Shown here: one piece after another, positions 23,441 to 35,640 of the stretch | How positions within the stretch are numbered: position 1 is the first letter of the stretch | Layout: each line of letters opens with the position of its first letter | Assembly: GCA_028583605.1 (NCBI GenBank) | Contig: CM053331.1 | Location: forward strand, 39,995,283-40,059,282 | Direction of reading: 5' to 3' | DNA: 64,000 bases | Source: Dastarcus helophoroides | Lineage: Eukaryota > Arthropoda > Insecta > Coleoptera > Bothrideridae | Translations under genes and position numbers: made by a program | Notes under the pieces: model-generated | Databases searched by the model: none | What the model was told of the DNA's origin: nothing | What the model saw: only the letters and a program-made list of their open reading frames with translations

Positions 23441-25470
23441 AAAACGTTTATGCAATACAATTGTTAAATATCATTTGTTAATATAGTTTCGGATTCATGG
23501 CATTAAACAAAAAAACAATTAAAATATTGTCAATTCCACAATTTTTTTGTAAAATTGTTGCTAATACAACTCATTAGTAACATTTCTGCAAAGCTGTTGC
23601 AAAATTGTCATTAATAATTTTGGTGTTTCTTGTAAATGGTCAATTCCACAAAACTTTTGAAAATTTGGCAATTTCACAAGACTTGTGGAATCATGTCAAT
23701 TTCACAAAACTTGTGGAATTATCGATATTTTGTGATTTCTTTGTTATTATTGACAATTCCACAAAACTTTTATGCATTTGATATCATTTTTTAATACAGT
23801 TTTGAATTTATGGCATTAAAAAAAATGCAATAAAATTATTGTCAATCCCACAAAACGAATGCGATTCGTTAGTAATACAATTCATTAGTAATATTTCTAC
23901 GTCTTGTTAATACAATCAAAGTTATGAATATTAAACCGAATCATACTAATAACAATTCCACCAAACTGTTGTGGAATTGTCATAACTATTTTTGTGGCAG
24001 GTGTGATTTCTTTGTTATCATTGACAATTCCACAAAACTGTTATGTATTTGATATCATTTGTTAATACAGTTTCCAATTCATGGCATTAAAAAAAATGCA
24101 ATAAAATTATTGTCAATTCCACAAAACGACTACAATTCGTTAGTAATACAATTCATTAGTAATATTTCTACAAAACTGTTGTGGAATTGTAATTAATGAT
24201 TTTGATATTTCTTTTAAATGGTCAATTCCACAAAACTTTTGAAATTATGGCAATTCCACAAGACTTGTGGAATCGTGTCAATTTCACAAAACTTGTGAAA
24301 TTAACGTAATTTTACAATTTTTGTGGAATTGTCCCAAAACTTGTGGAATTGTCAACATTCATTTGATTCAGCGTCTTTTTAATACTGTCGAAGTTATGAA
24401 TATTAAACAGAATCATATTAATAACAATTCCACAAAACTGTTGCGGATTTGTCATAACTATTTTTGTGGCAGATGTGATTTCTTTGTTATTATTGACAAT
24501 TCCACAAAACTTGTGGTATGATGACAATTGCTCAAAACTTGTGGAATGATAACAATTCTAGAAAATTGTAGAATGGTGAAAAAACTGTTGTGGAATTGTC
24601 ATAACTATTTTTATTGCAGGTGTAATTTCTTTGTTACTCTTAGCAGTTCCACAAAACCCTTATGCATTAAATATCATTTATGCATATAGTTTCGAATTTA
24701 TGGCATTAAACAAAAATACAGTTAAATTGTTGTAAATTCCACAAAATTTTTGTGAAATGGTTGCTAATACAACTCATTAGTAACATTTCTGCAGAACTAT
24801 TGCAAAACTGTCATTAATAATTTTGGTGTTTCTTGTAAATGGTCAATTCCACAAAACTTTTAAAATTATGGCAATTCCACAAGACTTGTGGAATCATGTC
24901 AATTTCACAAAATTTGTGGAATTATCGATATTTTACAATTTTGTGAAATTGTCACAAATCTTGTGGAATTATCAACATTCATTTTATTCAGCGTCTTATT
25001 AATACAGTCGAAGTCCACAAAACGTTTATGCAATACAATTGTTAAATATCATTTGTTAATATAGTTTCGGATTCATGGCATTAAACAAAAAAACAATTAA
25101 AATATTGTCAATTCCACAATTTTTTTGTAAAATTGTTGCTAATACAACTCATTAGTAACATTTCTGCAAAGCTGTTGCAAAATTGTCATTAATAATTTTG
25201 GTGTTTCTTGTAAATGGTCAATTCCACAAAACTTTTGAAAATTTGGCAATTTCACAAGACTTGTGGAATCATGTCAATTTCACAAAACTTGTGGAATTAT
25301 CGATATTTTGTGATTTCTTTGTTATTATTGACAATTCCACAAAACTTTTATGCATTTGATATCATTTTTTAATACAGTTTCGAATTTATGGCATTAAACA
25401 AAATGCAATAAAATTATTGTCAATCCCACAAAACGAATGCGATTCGTTAGTAATACAATTCATATTTCTA
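23200..25470. repeat. Segmental duplication within satellite block C
   Basis: The rearranged stretch at about 23220-23870, including the junction GTCGAAGTCCACAAAACG at 23429, recurs at about 24800-25450 with the junction at 25007, an offset of 1578 bp. The two copies are nearly identical, so the rearrangement happened once and was then duplicated. Confidence 0.8.
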
Positions 25471-26995
25471 CAAAACTGTTGTGGAATTGTTATTAATGAT
25501 TTTGATATTTCTTTTAAATGGTGAATTCTACAAAATTTTTAAAATTATGGTAATTCCACAAGATTTGTGGAATTGTGTCAATTTTATAAAACTTGTGGAA
25601 TTATCGTCATTTTACAATTTTTGTGGAATTGTCCCAAAACTTGTGGAATCGTCAATATTTATTTTATTCAGCGTCCAAACTGTTGTGGAATTGTTATAAC
25701 TATTTTTGTGGCAGGTGTGATTTCTTTGTTATCATTGACAATTCCACAAAACTGTTATGTATTTGATATCATTTATTAATACAGTTTTCAATTCATGGCA
25801 TTAAAAAAAATGCAATAAAATTATTGACAATTCCACAAAACGACTACAATTCGTTAGTAATACAATTCATTAGTAATATTTCTACAAAACTGTTGTGGAA
25901 TTGTAATTAATGATTTTGATATTTCTTTTAAATGGTCAATTCTACAAAACTTTCAAAATTATGGCAATTCCACAAGATTTGTGGAATTGTGTCAATTTCA
26001 CAAAACTTGTGAAATTATCGTCATTTACAACTTTTGTGGAATTGTCCCAAAACTTGTGGAATTGTCAACATTCATTTGATTCAGCGTCTTTGTAATACTG
26101 TCGAAGTTATGAATATTAAACAGAATCATATTAATAACAATTCCACAAAACTCTTGTTGATTTGTCACAACTATTTTTGTTGCAGGTGTGATTTTTTTTT
26201 TATTATTGACAATTCCAATAAAATTTTATGTATTTCATATCATTTGTTAATACAGTTTCGAATTCATGGCATTAAACAAAAATACAATAAAATTATTGTC
26301 AATTCCACAACACTAATACAATTGGTAACATTTCTACAAAACTATGGTGGAATTGTGAATAGTGATTTTGAGATTTCTTGTGAAAAGAAAATTTCACAAA
26401 ACTTCTGACATGATGATAATTGCACAAAACATGTGGAATGATGACAATTCCACAAAACTAGTAGAATGACTACATTTCCACAAAACTTGTGGAATTGTAG
26501 ACATTCATATTATTCCGCGTCTTGTTTAAACAATTGAAGTTATGAATATTAAACAAAATCATATTAATTACAATTCCACAAAACTTGTGGAATTGTGACA
26601 TTTCCACAAAACTTGTGGAATAGCGACAATTCCACAAAACTTTTGGAAAGGTGGCAATTCCACAAAACTTGTGGAATTGTAGACATTCATATTATTCCGC
26701 GTCTTGTTTAAACAATTAAAGTTATGAATATTAAACAGAATCATATTTATTACAATTCCACAAAACTTGTGGAACTGTGACATTTCCACAAAACTTGTGG
26801 AATAGCGACAATTCCACAAAACTTTTGGAAAGGTGGCAATTCCACAAAACTTGTGGAATTGTCGATATTCATTTTATTCCGCGTCTTGTTAATACAGTCG
26901 AAGTTTTGGATATTAAACAGATTTGTATTAATAACGATGCCACAAAACTGTTGTGGAATTGTCATTGCATTAATTTCTTCGTTATTCTTGACATT
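25471..26995. repeat. Palindromic satellite, distal part with about 181-bp repeats
   Basis: Degenerate block-C units (marker GTCGAAG at 26100 and 26898) followed by a 180-181-bp tandem repeat marked by ATTCCGCGTCTTGTT near 26513, 26693 and 26874. The array ends abruptly near 26995, where GC-richer unique sequence begins. Confidence 0.85.
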
Positions 26996-28362
26996 CGTCG
27001 TCTTTGCGCGATTCCGACGTTCGGAATCAAATGTCTGTAAATGTTTAGTTGTTTGGCTTTTACGGAATCGTAAAGTTCTACAATGGCGAGGTGATTGCAG
27101 CTAATAAAAATTTTCAATAGTGTCGCCGTAAAAATATAACACCGAGATAACAAAACGAAAACCTGTCGGCCGCCTCGGACCGAAGTAATGGCTTTTAAAT
27201 GCTCTATCGAACACATGATACGCTCCCGTTACAAAAGAACTTGTCCGGATCAAATCTTTATTGGATTTCGTGATTTATATATCGACGATGTCCCGGAGCT
27301 GACACATGACCCATTTTCGTTTTTGCAATTGCAATTGTCCTCGGGCATATGACGAAATACCAGATGTAACGTTGTTGCAGGGTTTGCATTGAATAGGACC
27401 CCTTTTACTGGCATTGAATGCTCCCCCATACATTCATATTTATTTGGATGGTAGAACCTAATATTTATCATTTGGAAAACAAATTAGGGATGAGCTTGGT
27501 ACATATTAAAATTTGGATTCAATTTGAAAAATTGTTGTCTAGTGTACAGTGGTAGCTTGTGATCCTTATTTTTTACGAATTCACTTCTTATGCATGGAGT
27601 TCTGGATCCATCCCCTAACTGCAAACAAACACTCATGATTTATTTATACATCTTCATACTTTTTCCACCAACTCACGCGAGTCCCGTAACTTACCTAAAT
27701 TATTAATACAGTATTCAATTGAAATCGACTCGGATAGAGCCCGTACGTGTTTACACCAGGGCGATATAAAGAAACGACAAGGAAATTATGTTTTCAATTT
27801 GATATTCATGGAACAAGTGTCTGCCGTTTTCAACACTACGTTTCGAATTGTAATAGAAAACTTAATTCAATATGCACAGTCGAGCGCCCGTTTCTAGGCA
27901 TTACAATTTCATAGAAGCAACAGCCCCTTGGAGAAGTCCGAGGTGCTTAGCTACTTCATAAATCTCCAACCCCCGATCACCGGGGCGGCTATCGACCAAA
28001 TTAGTGGATTTTCGTGTATTTTTCGTTAAGATAAATCGTCGCAAAAAGTTAATGCATAGCGATTTTTTCCGGCGGAGTTTCCAAACCACTTAAAAGTTCC
28101 GAACTGCTGCATTACCTCTACACACTTTAGTTTTATTTTCGGTAAGTTCAAAATTAAAACTTGCTTTAGCTTGGCTTAATTACGTGGCAGGCAGCAAAGA
28201 ATTTATGTGGATCTGATGTTTGCAGCTGTATTGTTGTAACAGGATTATTTATATTGAAGCTTGGTTTGTGAATAAAAGTTAAAAACTGTTGTCTGTTATA
28301 TTGAAACTCCAAACAATAGAAATTCGAGTTGTATTCAAATCTACCGATGAGAACATTTTCAG

Positions 28363-28437
28363 AGTCTTACTCATACAGCTTTACCAGCGAAGCGACGGTC
28401 CGTGCATCGCGAATTGTGGTCGCTATCTCCTTTGAGG
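28363..28437 (+). CDS. Weak candidate internal exon, 75 nt
   Basis: ACATTTTCAG at 28353-28362 is a reasonable acceptor and GGTACG after 28437 a possible donor. The 24 codons between read SYSYSFTSEATV then RASRIVVAISFE without a stop. There is no homology call and no neighbouring exon to join, so this is only a splice-site pattern. Confidence 0.15.
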
Positions 28438-29923
28438 GTACGCTGGGTGGACAGCAGACGTCGACGGCAGGTCAAAATATAAAAACCAAAATTTAATATG
28501 AATTTTGAGTTTTTGTTTTCACTCCTCTTTCTCAACATATATTAAAGCAACGATTAGGTTGCCTTATCTATAAAAAAATAAAAAAAAGGCTCAGTGAAAG
28601 ATCTTGCAGCCAAGCAGGTTAAGTTTTGCGGTAGCAAAGCAACCTCTAACAATTTTTTCTTGACTAGAGCTACGCTTAATGCTCTGTTGCTACAGTGCCT
28701 ACAATATTTCATGAATCTAGCCCCCGAGGGTTAATCGTAAAATGTCTAATAAATTCTAATACCAACTTAATTAAGGGTAGCAGAGTATGTCTCCTCGGCT
28801 GTTAATATTCATAAAGATCTCATGTCGCAAAGCCAAACTTTAATCGCGTAATCACCAGTGTAATTTTTGGCGCCCCGCGAATTCCATTATCGTTTTCCCT
28901 TGACGGATCAGTGACTCATACGCAGAGAGTACATTTGGACCCTAGGTCCCATGTGTTGGAACTTGGCCGGATCATGGAGGAAACTTAGTATGAACGGAGG
29001 TGAGTCAATGCGCCCTCGCCCCCTTTAATCATAAACGAAAGCATTGTAATCTAATAGAATTAGTAAGCGGGGCACCCAAGGAATCCAGCGGAGTGTAAAA
29101 ATGCATGCGGCACACCGATCCTATCAAAATACGACGCGACTAATCTCGATATATTGTTGATTTTTTCTTGAGGGGTTTGGACGCGGACCCTTGTTATTAA
29201 ATTTCGGATTGCCTGGTTTAATGCCGGTTTTATGGCGTATGTGGGTCGGGCAGGGACGACTGGCGCCTTATGGGACCACAACAAAACTTACTTTTACTAT
29301 AAAATGACTAAAGAATGTGGAAAGCAGCTTCATTCTTGGTTTTTCTAAATGAGTAATTCAATGCGAGGAAATATATGTGCTCGACTGCACACTGATTCTA
29401 CAATTAAACAATTAAAATAATAATCAAACTAAAGCACAATTTAAATAATACAGTTTACACACTTTGAACTTATTGAACATATTGACGCCAGTGGTTAATG
29501 TATTGATGTCTTGCGAGGGCTTGTGGCGGTCGGGATCTCAAGCCCACAACTTAAATATGACAAAGTCTTGCCTTGTCCCCAAATGCCCATAAATTATAAA
29601 ACTTTACAGTTTGTCCATCAAGTGTCTCGCAGCTTCTAATCATAAAACTATCATTGTCCATTAACCCGAGCCCCTAGGATTTTAATTTACGATACTTGTT
29701 AAACCTCTGACAACAATAAGACCGTAAATTTAATCCAGTTATTGTGCTACTTGAACGCTTCCTGACATGACTAAATTTGGTGGAACCGACCACATTGTAT
29801 CCACCTTTAAAAGCCAATAATCGAAATGGGTTTGTTCCGAGGACACGTTGCGTGAACGACCACCACATTTACAACCTTTTTAACGTTAACATAAAGATCT
29901 ACGTTAGTAACTTGGCAACCTAC

Positions 29924-29977
29924 ATATTTGGCCCTCGATTTTCGCCATCGAAACGCGAATTATCGATTAAGACACCC
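29924..29977 (-). CDS. Weak candidate micro-exon, 54 nt
   Basis: On the minus strand a long pyrimidine tract ending in TTTTACTTCAG precedes 29977, and GTAGGT follows 29924. The 17 whole codons in between are open and read VLIDNSRFDGENRGPN. The splice signals are good by eye, but there is no partner exon and no recognised protein. Confidence 0.15.
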
Positions 29978-30435
29978 CTGAAGTAAAACAATAAAAAGGG
30001 AGGGAAAACGCGTCGTTATCATCTCTCATTAAGGCCGCCTCAAATCCTGGAGGTATTAGGGCAGTGGATTCCGTCGTGTTCCAGAGCGGAGTAATCGGGA
30101 AACTTTTCACATTATCGACTGATGATTCGGACTGTAGTGGAGAGCGAACCAGGTAATAATTAGCCAATGGCGTGCTCGCGTTTCACCTGGTCGATGTAAT
30201 ACATTATTTGGTACATTATCGTGCGAGGGAGTTAAATATACGCCACACAGTCGCATTCGAAACAATGAGGCAGAGTCGCATTTGGACATTAGTCCGACCG
30301 CATTTTAACCTTGTACATTATGCACGAGACTCGTACAACGGGGTTCAACTGCGAAGTTAATGTTTAATTTGGTCATGCGAAGCCCAACATGGGATTATTA
30401 AATTACAAGCAGGTTTGCGATAGTTTTAAGATTTC

Positions 30436-32640
30436 TTGAAACCAAATCCATGCGAAGTAAAAACCGACAGACAATTGCGCAAGCACGGAAGTTTCTCATC
30501 TGTTCAAGAAAGCTCAAAATGTTTTCAAATCAAAGAGCTGATAGTATTATCCAAGGAACTACACATTTCCTTACTTTTAATTCGTTCCAGAAACATAGAA
30601 AACTTGAAAACATTCTTGGGGTCAACTTCAGTAGATAAGCAAGGGGTTTCTAGACCAGAAGTCGGGTTTGTAGTCAAAAATTTCAAAAAAAATTTTATAG
30701 CTCCCAAACTGTTTGACAGATTTCCTCAAAGCTCGAAAAGTTCATCTCAGGGGTCTTTCCAATGATTTTCAAGCATTTCATAAGCTCTGTGAAAGGCTTT
30801 CAAATTTTGGAAAAAACTTCGATACGCAGGGGGCTTCTGGACCAGAAGTTAGGCTTTTTAGCCACAAAACTTCAAAAATTACCTTAAAGCTCCCAAACTG
30901 TCTTTAAGAAGAGATTCTGATTCAGAGGACTCCCAAACTGTTCGACAGATTTGCTCAAATTTCGAAAAGTTCATCTCAGGGATCTTTCCAGTGACTTTAA
31001 AGCGTTTGGTAAGCTCTGTGAAAGGCTTTTAAATTTTGGAGAAAACTTCGATAGATAAGCAGGGGGCTTCTAGACCAGAAGTTAGGCCTTTTAGCCAAAA
31101 AACTTCAAACATTTCCTTAAAGCTCCCAAACTGTCTTTAAGAAGAGATTCTGATTTAGAGGGCTCCCAAACTGTTCGACAGATTTGCTCAAATTTCGAAA
31201 AGTTCATCTCAGGGATCTTTCCAGTGACTTTAAAGCGTTTGGTAAGCTCTGTGAAAGGCTTTTAAATTTTGGAGAAAACTTCGATAGATAAGCAGGGGGC
31301 TTCTAGACCAGAAGTTAGGCCTTTTAGCCAAAAAACCTCAAACATTTCCTTAAAGCTCCCAAACTGTCTTTAAGAAGAGATTCTGATTTAGAGAGCTCCC
31401 AAACTGTTCGACAGATTTGCTCAAATTTCGAAAAGTTCATCTCAGGGATCTTTCCAGTGACTTTAAAGCGTTTGGTAAGCTCTGTGAAAGGCTTTTAAAT
31501 TTTGGAGAAAACTTCGATAGATAAGCAGGGGGCTTCTAGACCAGAAGTTAGGCCTTTTAGCCAAAAAACTTCAAAAATTTCCTTAAAGCTCCCAAACTGT
31601 CTCTAAGAAGAGATTCTGATTTAGAGGGCTCCCAAACTGTTCGACAGATTTGCTCAAATTTCGAAAAGTTCATCTCAGGGATCTTTCCAGTGACTTTAAA
31701 GCATTTGGTAAGCTCTGTGAAAGGCTTTTAAATTTTGGAGAAAACTTCGATAGATAAGCAAGGGGCTTCTAGACCAGAAGTTAGGCCTTTTAGCCAAAAA
31801 ACTTCAAAAATTTCCTTAAAGCTCCCAAACTGTCTTTAAGAAGAGATTCTGATTTAGAGGACTCCCAAACTGTTCGACAGATTTGCTCAAATTTCGAAAA
31901 GTTCATCTCAGGGATCTTTCCAGTGACTTTAAAGCATTTGGTAAGCTCTGTGAAAGGCTTTCAAATTTTGGAGAAAACTTCGATAGATAAGCAGGGGGCT
32001 TCTAGACCAGAAGTTAGGCTTTTTAGCCAAAAAACTTCAAAAATTACCTTAAAGCTCCCAAACTGTCTTTAAGAAGAGATTCTGATTCAGAGGACTCCCA
32101 AACTGTTCGACAGATTTGCTCAAATTTCGAAAAGTTCATCTCAGGGATCTTTCCAGTGATTTTAAAGCATTTGGTAAGCTCTGCGAAGAACTTTTAAATT
32201 TTGGAGAAAACTTCGATAGATAAGCAGGGGGCTTCTAGACCAGAAGTTAGGCCTTTTAGCCAAAAAACTTCAAAAATTTCCTTAAAGCTCCCAAACTGTC
32301 TTTAAGAAGAGATTCTGATTTAGAGGGCTCCCAAACTGTTCGACAGATTTGCTCAAAGTTGGAAAAGTTTATCTCAAGGACCTTTCCAATGACTTCCAAG
32401 GATTTCATAACCTCTGTGAATAGCTTTGAAATTTTGGAGAAAACTTCAATAGATAGGCAAGGGGCTTCTAGACCAGAAATCACGTTGGTAGCCGATAACG
32501 TACCAAAGGTTCCAATGAGAAGTCAAGTTCGAGAGATATCAAATTTAAGAACCGTTTTGCCCATTAAGTTAATTTCAGGTCTCTCTAAAAGTAATAACAA
32601 AGAAACTGGACAGGTTTTAGGACAAAATGAAAATGGAAGA
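30436..32640. repeat. 233-bp tandem repeat, about eight copies
   Basis: GGGCTTCT occurs at 30831, 31064, 31297, 31530, 31763, 31996, 32229 and 32462, always exactly 233 bp apart. The units share CTCCCAAACTGTTCGACAG and TCATCTCAGGGATCTTTCC. The first part (30436-30830) and last part (32350-32640) are more divergent. The last one joins a segment (GATAACGTACCAAAGGTTCC) also present in the 352-bp family at 36-38 kb, so the two families share ancestry. Confidence 0.95.
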
Positions 32641-34480
32641 TTGCTATAATTTAATCAAGACGTTTTTGTCTTTAAAAGGGGGCTGGGAATTATTGAGCTT
32701 TAAAATAAAACTTGGGGAAATTTCTAGAACTAAGAGAAGTTCCAAAGAAATCTCTAAAATCTCTAAGTTTTTAAGAGGAGATTCTTAGACGAAGAAGAAT
32801 TTCTAGATTTTGAGGGAAAATCACTGGGATTTAATTAGGACGTTTTTATCTTTACAAGGAGACTGGAAACTTTTTGATCTTTAAAATAAAACTTGGGGAA
32901 ATGTCTAGACCTAGCAAAAATTCCAAAGAAATCTGTAAAGTCTCTAAGTCTTTAAGAAGAGATCCAAAGAAATCTCTAGGCTTAGAAGAATTTCTAAATT
33001 TTAAGGAAAGATTGCTAAGATTTAATCAAGGCGTTTTTGTCGTTAAGAAATCTCTAAAGACTCCAAGCGTTTAAGAAAAGATCTGAAGAAATCTCTAGGC
33101 TCAGAAGAATTTCTGAGCCTAGGGATTCTGATGAAGATTTTGAGGAAGAATCATCTGATTTTTTATGAGAATTTGTAAAAATTTTTGGGCTGGATGGAAG
33201 ATCCAATCAAATCTCCAAAAGATCCAAAGGCAACTCTATACTGAGATAATATTTTACATTTTGAGAGCGATTAGATTTTAAATATTGAAAATGAGCTTTC
33301 AAGAAATCTCTAGATAGATCCAAAGAAATTTCTAAGCTCAGAAGAATTTTTGAGCCTAGGGATTCTGAGGAAGATTTTGAGGAAGAATCACGTGATCTTT
33401 TATGAGAATGAGAAAATTTTTGGGCTGGATGGAAGATCCAATCAAATCTCTAAAAGATCCAAAGGCAACTCTATACTGAGATAATATTTTACATTTTGAG
33501 AGCGATTAGATTTTAAATATTGAAAATGAGCTTTCAAGAAATCTCTAGATAGATCCAAAGAAATTTCTAAGCTCAGAAGAATTTTTGAGCCTAGGGATTC
33601 TGAGGAAGATTTTGAGGAACAATCATCTGATCTTTTATGAGAATTTTGAGAACATTTTTGGGCTGGATGGAAGATCCAATCAAATCTCTAAAAGATCCAA
33701 AGGCAACTCTATCCTGAGATAGTATTTTAGATTTTGAGAGCGATTAGATTTTAAATATTGAAAATGAGCTTTCAAGGAATTTCTAAATACATCCAAAGAA
33801 ATCTCTTCTGAGCCTAGGGATTCTGAAGAAGATTTTGAGAAAGAATCATCTGATCTTTAATGAGAATTTTGGGAAATATTTTGGGCTGGATGGAAGATCC
33901 AATCAAATCTCTAAAAGATCCAAAGGCAACTCTATACTGAGATAATATTTTACATTTTGAGAGCGATTAGATTTCAAATATTGAAAATGAGCTTTCAAGG
34001 AATCTCTAGATAGATCCAAAGAAATCTCTAGGCTCAGAAGAATTTCTGAGCCCAGGGATTCTGAGGAAGATTTTGAGGAACAATCATCTGATCTTTTATG
34101 AGAATTTTGAGAACATTTTTGGGCTGGATGGAAGATCCAATGAAATCTCTAAAAGATCCAAAGGCAACTCTATACTAAGATAATATTTTACATTTTGAGA
34201 GCGATTGATTTTAAATATTGAAAATGAGCTTTCAAGGAATCTCTAGATACATCCAAAGAAATCTCTTCTGAGCCTAGGGATTGTGAGGAAGATTTTGAGG
34301 AAGAATCATCTGATCTTTTATGAGAATTTTGAGAAATTTTTTGGGCTGGATGGAAGATCCAATCAAATCTCTAAAAGATCCAAAGGCAACACTATACTGA
34401 GATAATATTTTACATTTTGAGAGCGATTAGATTTTAAATATTGAAAATGAGCTTTCAAGGAATTTCTAAAACTTAAAAAG
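32641..34480. repeat. Tandem repeat of 222-238 bp, about six copies
   Basis: GGGCTGGATGGAAGATCC occurs at 33187, 33422, 33660, 33883, 34121 and 34343, giving spacings of 235, 238, 223, 238 and 222 bp. Short and long units tend to alternate. Upstream (32641-33100) the same purine-rich phrases (CCAAAGAAATCTCTA and GATTCTGAGGAAGA) occur in less regular order. No conserved frame was seen. Confidence 0.9.
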
Positions 34481-34735
34481 AGATCAAAACGCAACCCTAG
34501 ATCTTAGAGGGTAGTTGGGCAAGACATTTTTTTAGGTTTCTAAAGAAATATTTAGATGAATCACTAGAACGTAATAAAATTGATGGACATTTTTTGATTT
34601 AAAAAGTATTGTTGGGGTTTCTTGATCTTTGAAGAGAAATTTGGGAAAATATTTAGAACTACAAAGAAATTCAAAGGAATTTCTAAGTGTTTAGGGAAAG
34701 ACTGACAGGATTTTTTATGATTTTGATAGAATGGG

Positions 34736-34965
34736 CTGGTCCTTGGTTATCTTGAAAAATTGAAATACAGAACTTGTCCCCTGAAACCAAAAAAGATTAA
34801 AAAACGCAACAAAGGTTGCTCTAACGCGTTTCGACAGCCAAGCTGTCATCTTCAGAGAGAAACGTTTTCCTCTGAAGATGACAGCGTGGCTGTCGAAATG
34901 CGTTAGAGCAACCTTTGTTGTGTTTTTTAATCTTTCTTGGTTTCAGGGGACAAGGAATTTTTACT
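34736..34965. mobile_element. Hairpin foldback family, copy 1 (both arms)
   Basis: The left arm (CTTGTCCCCTGAAACC through GGTTGCTCTAACGCG to a TCATCTTCAGAG hairpin) is followed by its near-exact inverse, ending TTTCAGGGGACAAG. The central stem here uses GACAGC/GCTGTC where other copies use GATAGC/GCTATC, a compensated change. It lies directly upstream of reverse transcriptase sequence. Confidence 0.8.
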
Positions 34966-34989
34966 TTAAGAAGATTTTTTAGATATTGA

Positions 34990-35114
34990 GAGACAATTAT
35001 CAAATCAGGCAGGGGTGCCTCAGGGGCCTGTCCTGTCTCCTACTCTGTTTCTGTTACACAGAAACCATCTCTTAGCTTCAACTTTCAATTCTATATACAG
35101 CTACGCAGATGATA
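34990..35114 (+). pseudogene. Non-LTR reverse transcriptase fragment 1
   Basis: In frame the translation reads GCPQGPVLSPTLFLL and then SYADD, matching the conserved reverse transcriptase palm motifs (PQG...LSP..F and the [Y/F]-x-D-D catalytic pair) of non-LTR elements. The fragment is cut immediately after the catalytic motif by a second hairpin-family segment. It is a small dead piece. Confidence 0.8.
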
Positions 35115-35246
35115 GACAACCAAGCTGTCATCTTCAGAGAAAAACGTTTCCCTCTGAAGATGACAGCTTGTCTGTTGAAACGCGTTAGGGCAACCTTTGT
35201 TGTGTTTTTTAATCTTTCTTGGTTTCAGGGGACAAGGAATTTTTAC
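35115..35246. mobile_element. Hairpin foldback family, copy 2 (right arm)
   Basis: This contains the central hairpin and right arm only. It is part of a 282-bp tandem duplication that carries hairpin plus reverse transcriptase start: CCTCTGAAGATGACAGC at 34869 and 35151, and GACAATTATCAAAT at 34992 and 35274. Confidence 0.8.
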
Positions 35247-35273
35247 TTTAAAAAGATTTTCTAGATGTTGAGG

Positions 35274-35640
35274 GACAATTATCAAATTAGGCAGGAGTGC
35301 CTCAGGGGTTTGTCCTGTCTCCTACTCTGTTTCTGTTACACAGAAACGATCTCTCAGCTTCAACTTCCAATTCTAAATACAGCTACGCAGATGATAGTAG
35401 CCTTGTGTCATCTTTTTTCTCCGATAAACCATTATCTGTCGCTGCTTAAGATCGACTAAAGTAACAGCAGATACAGACGATTAATCAGGATCTCGAAATC
35501 ATTCTGGAATGGGATAAGAACAATTTGGTCGACTTCAGTGCTTTAAAAACTCAGGCCGCTGTTTTCTCTAAGAAAACATTAAGAGATAATGCATCAAAGA
35601 TAATAATGGATTTTCTCGCTATCTAGCGAAGAAGTCCATT
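35274..35640 (+). pseudogene. Non-LTR reverse transcriptase fragment 2
   Basis: It repeats the PQG...LSPTLF and SYADDSS motifs and continues past them: SSFFSDKPLSVAA, a stop, then QQIQTINQDLEIILEWDKNN and LVDFSALKTQA. This is the region following the catalytic motif in jockey/CR1-type polymerases. At least two stops interrupt it. It is the parent of the duplicated shorter fragment upstream. Confidence 0.85.

Larger units (their letters stand above)
26996..30430. other. Unique sequence of moderate GC, no gene recognised
   Basis: About 3.4 kb without tandem structure, bordered on both sides by satellites. Several 60-75-codon frames exist on both strands (for example minus 29060-29284 and minus 29967-30167), none with a recognisable domain. 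Many AT cores such as TAATTG and TTTATG lie in GC-richer context, as in insect conserved non-coding sequence. Two weak exon candidates are listed separately. Confidence 0.5.
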
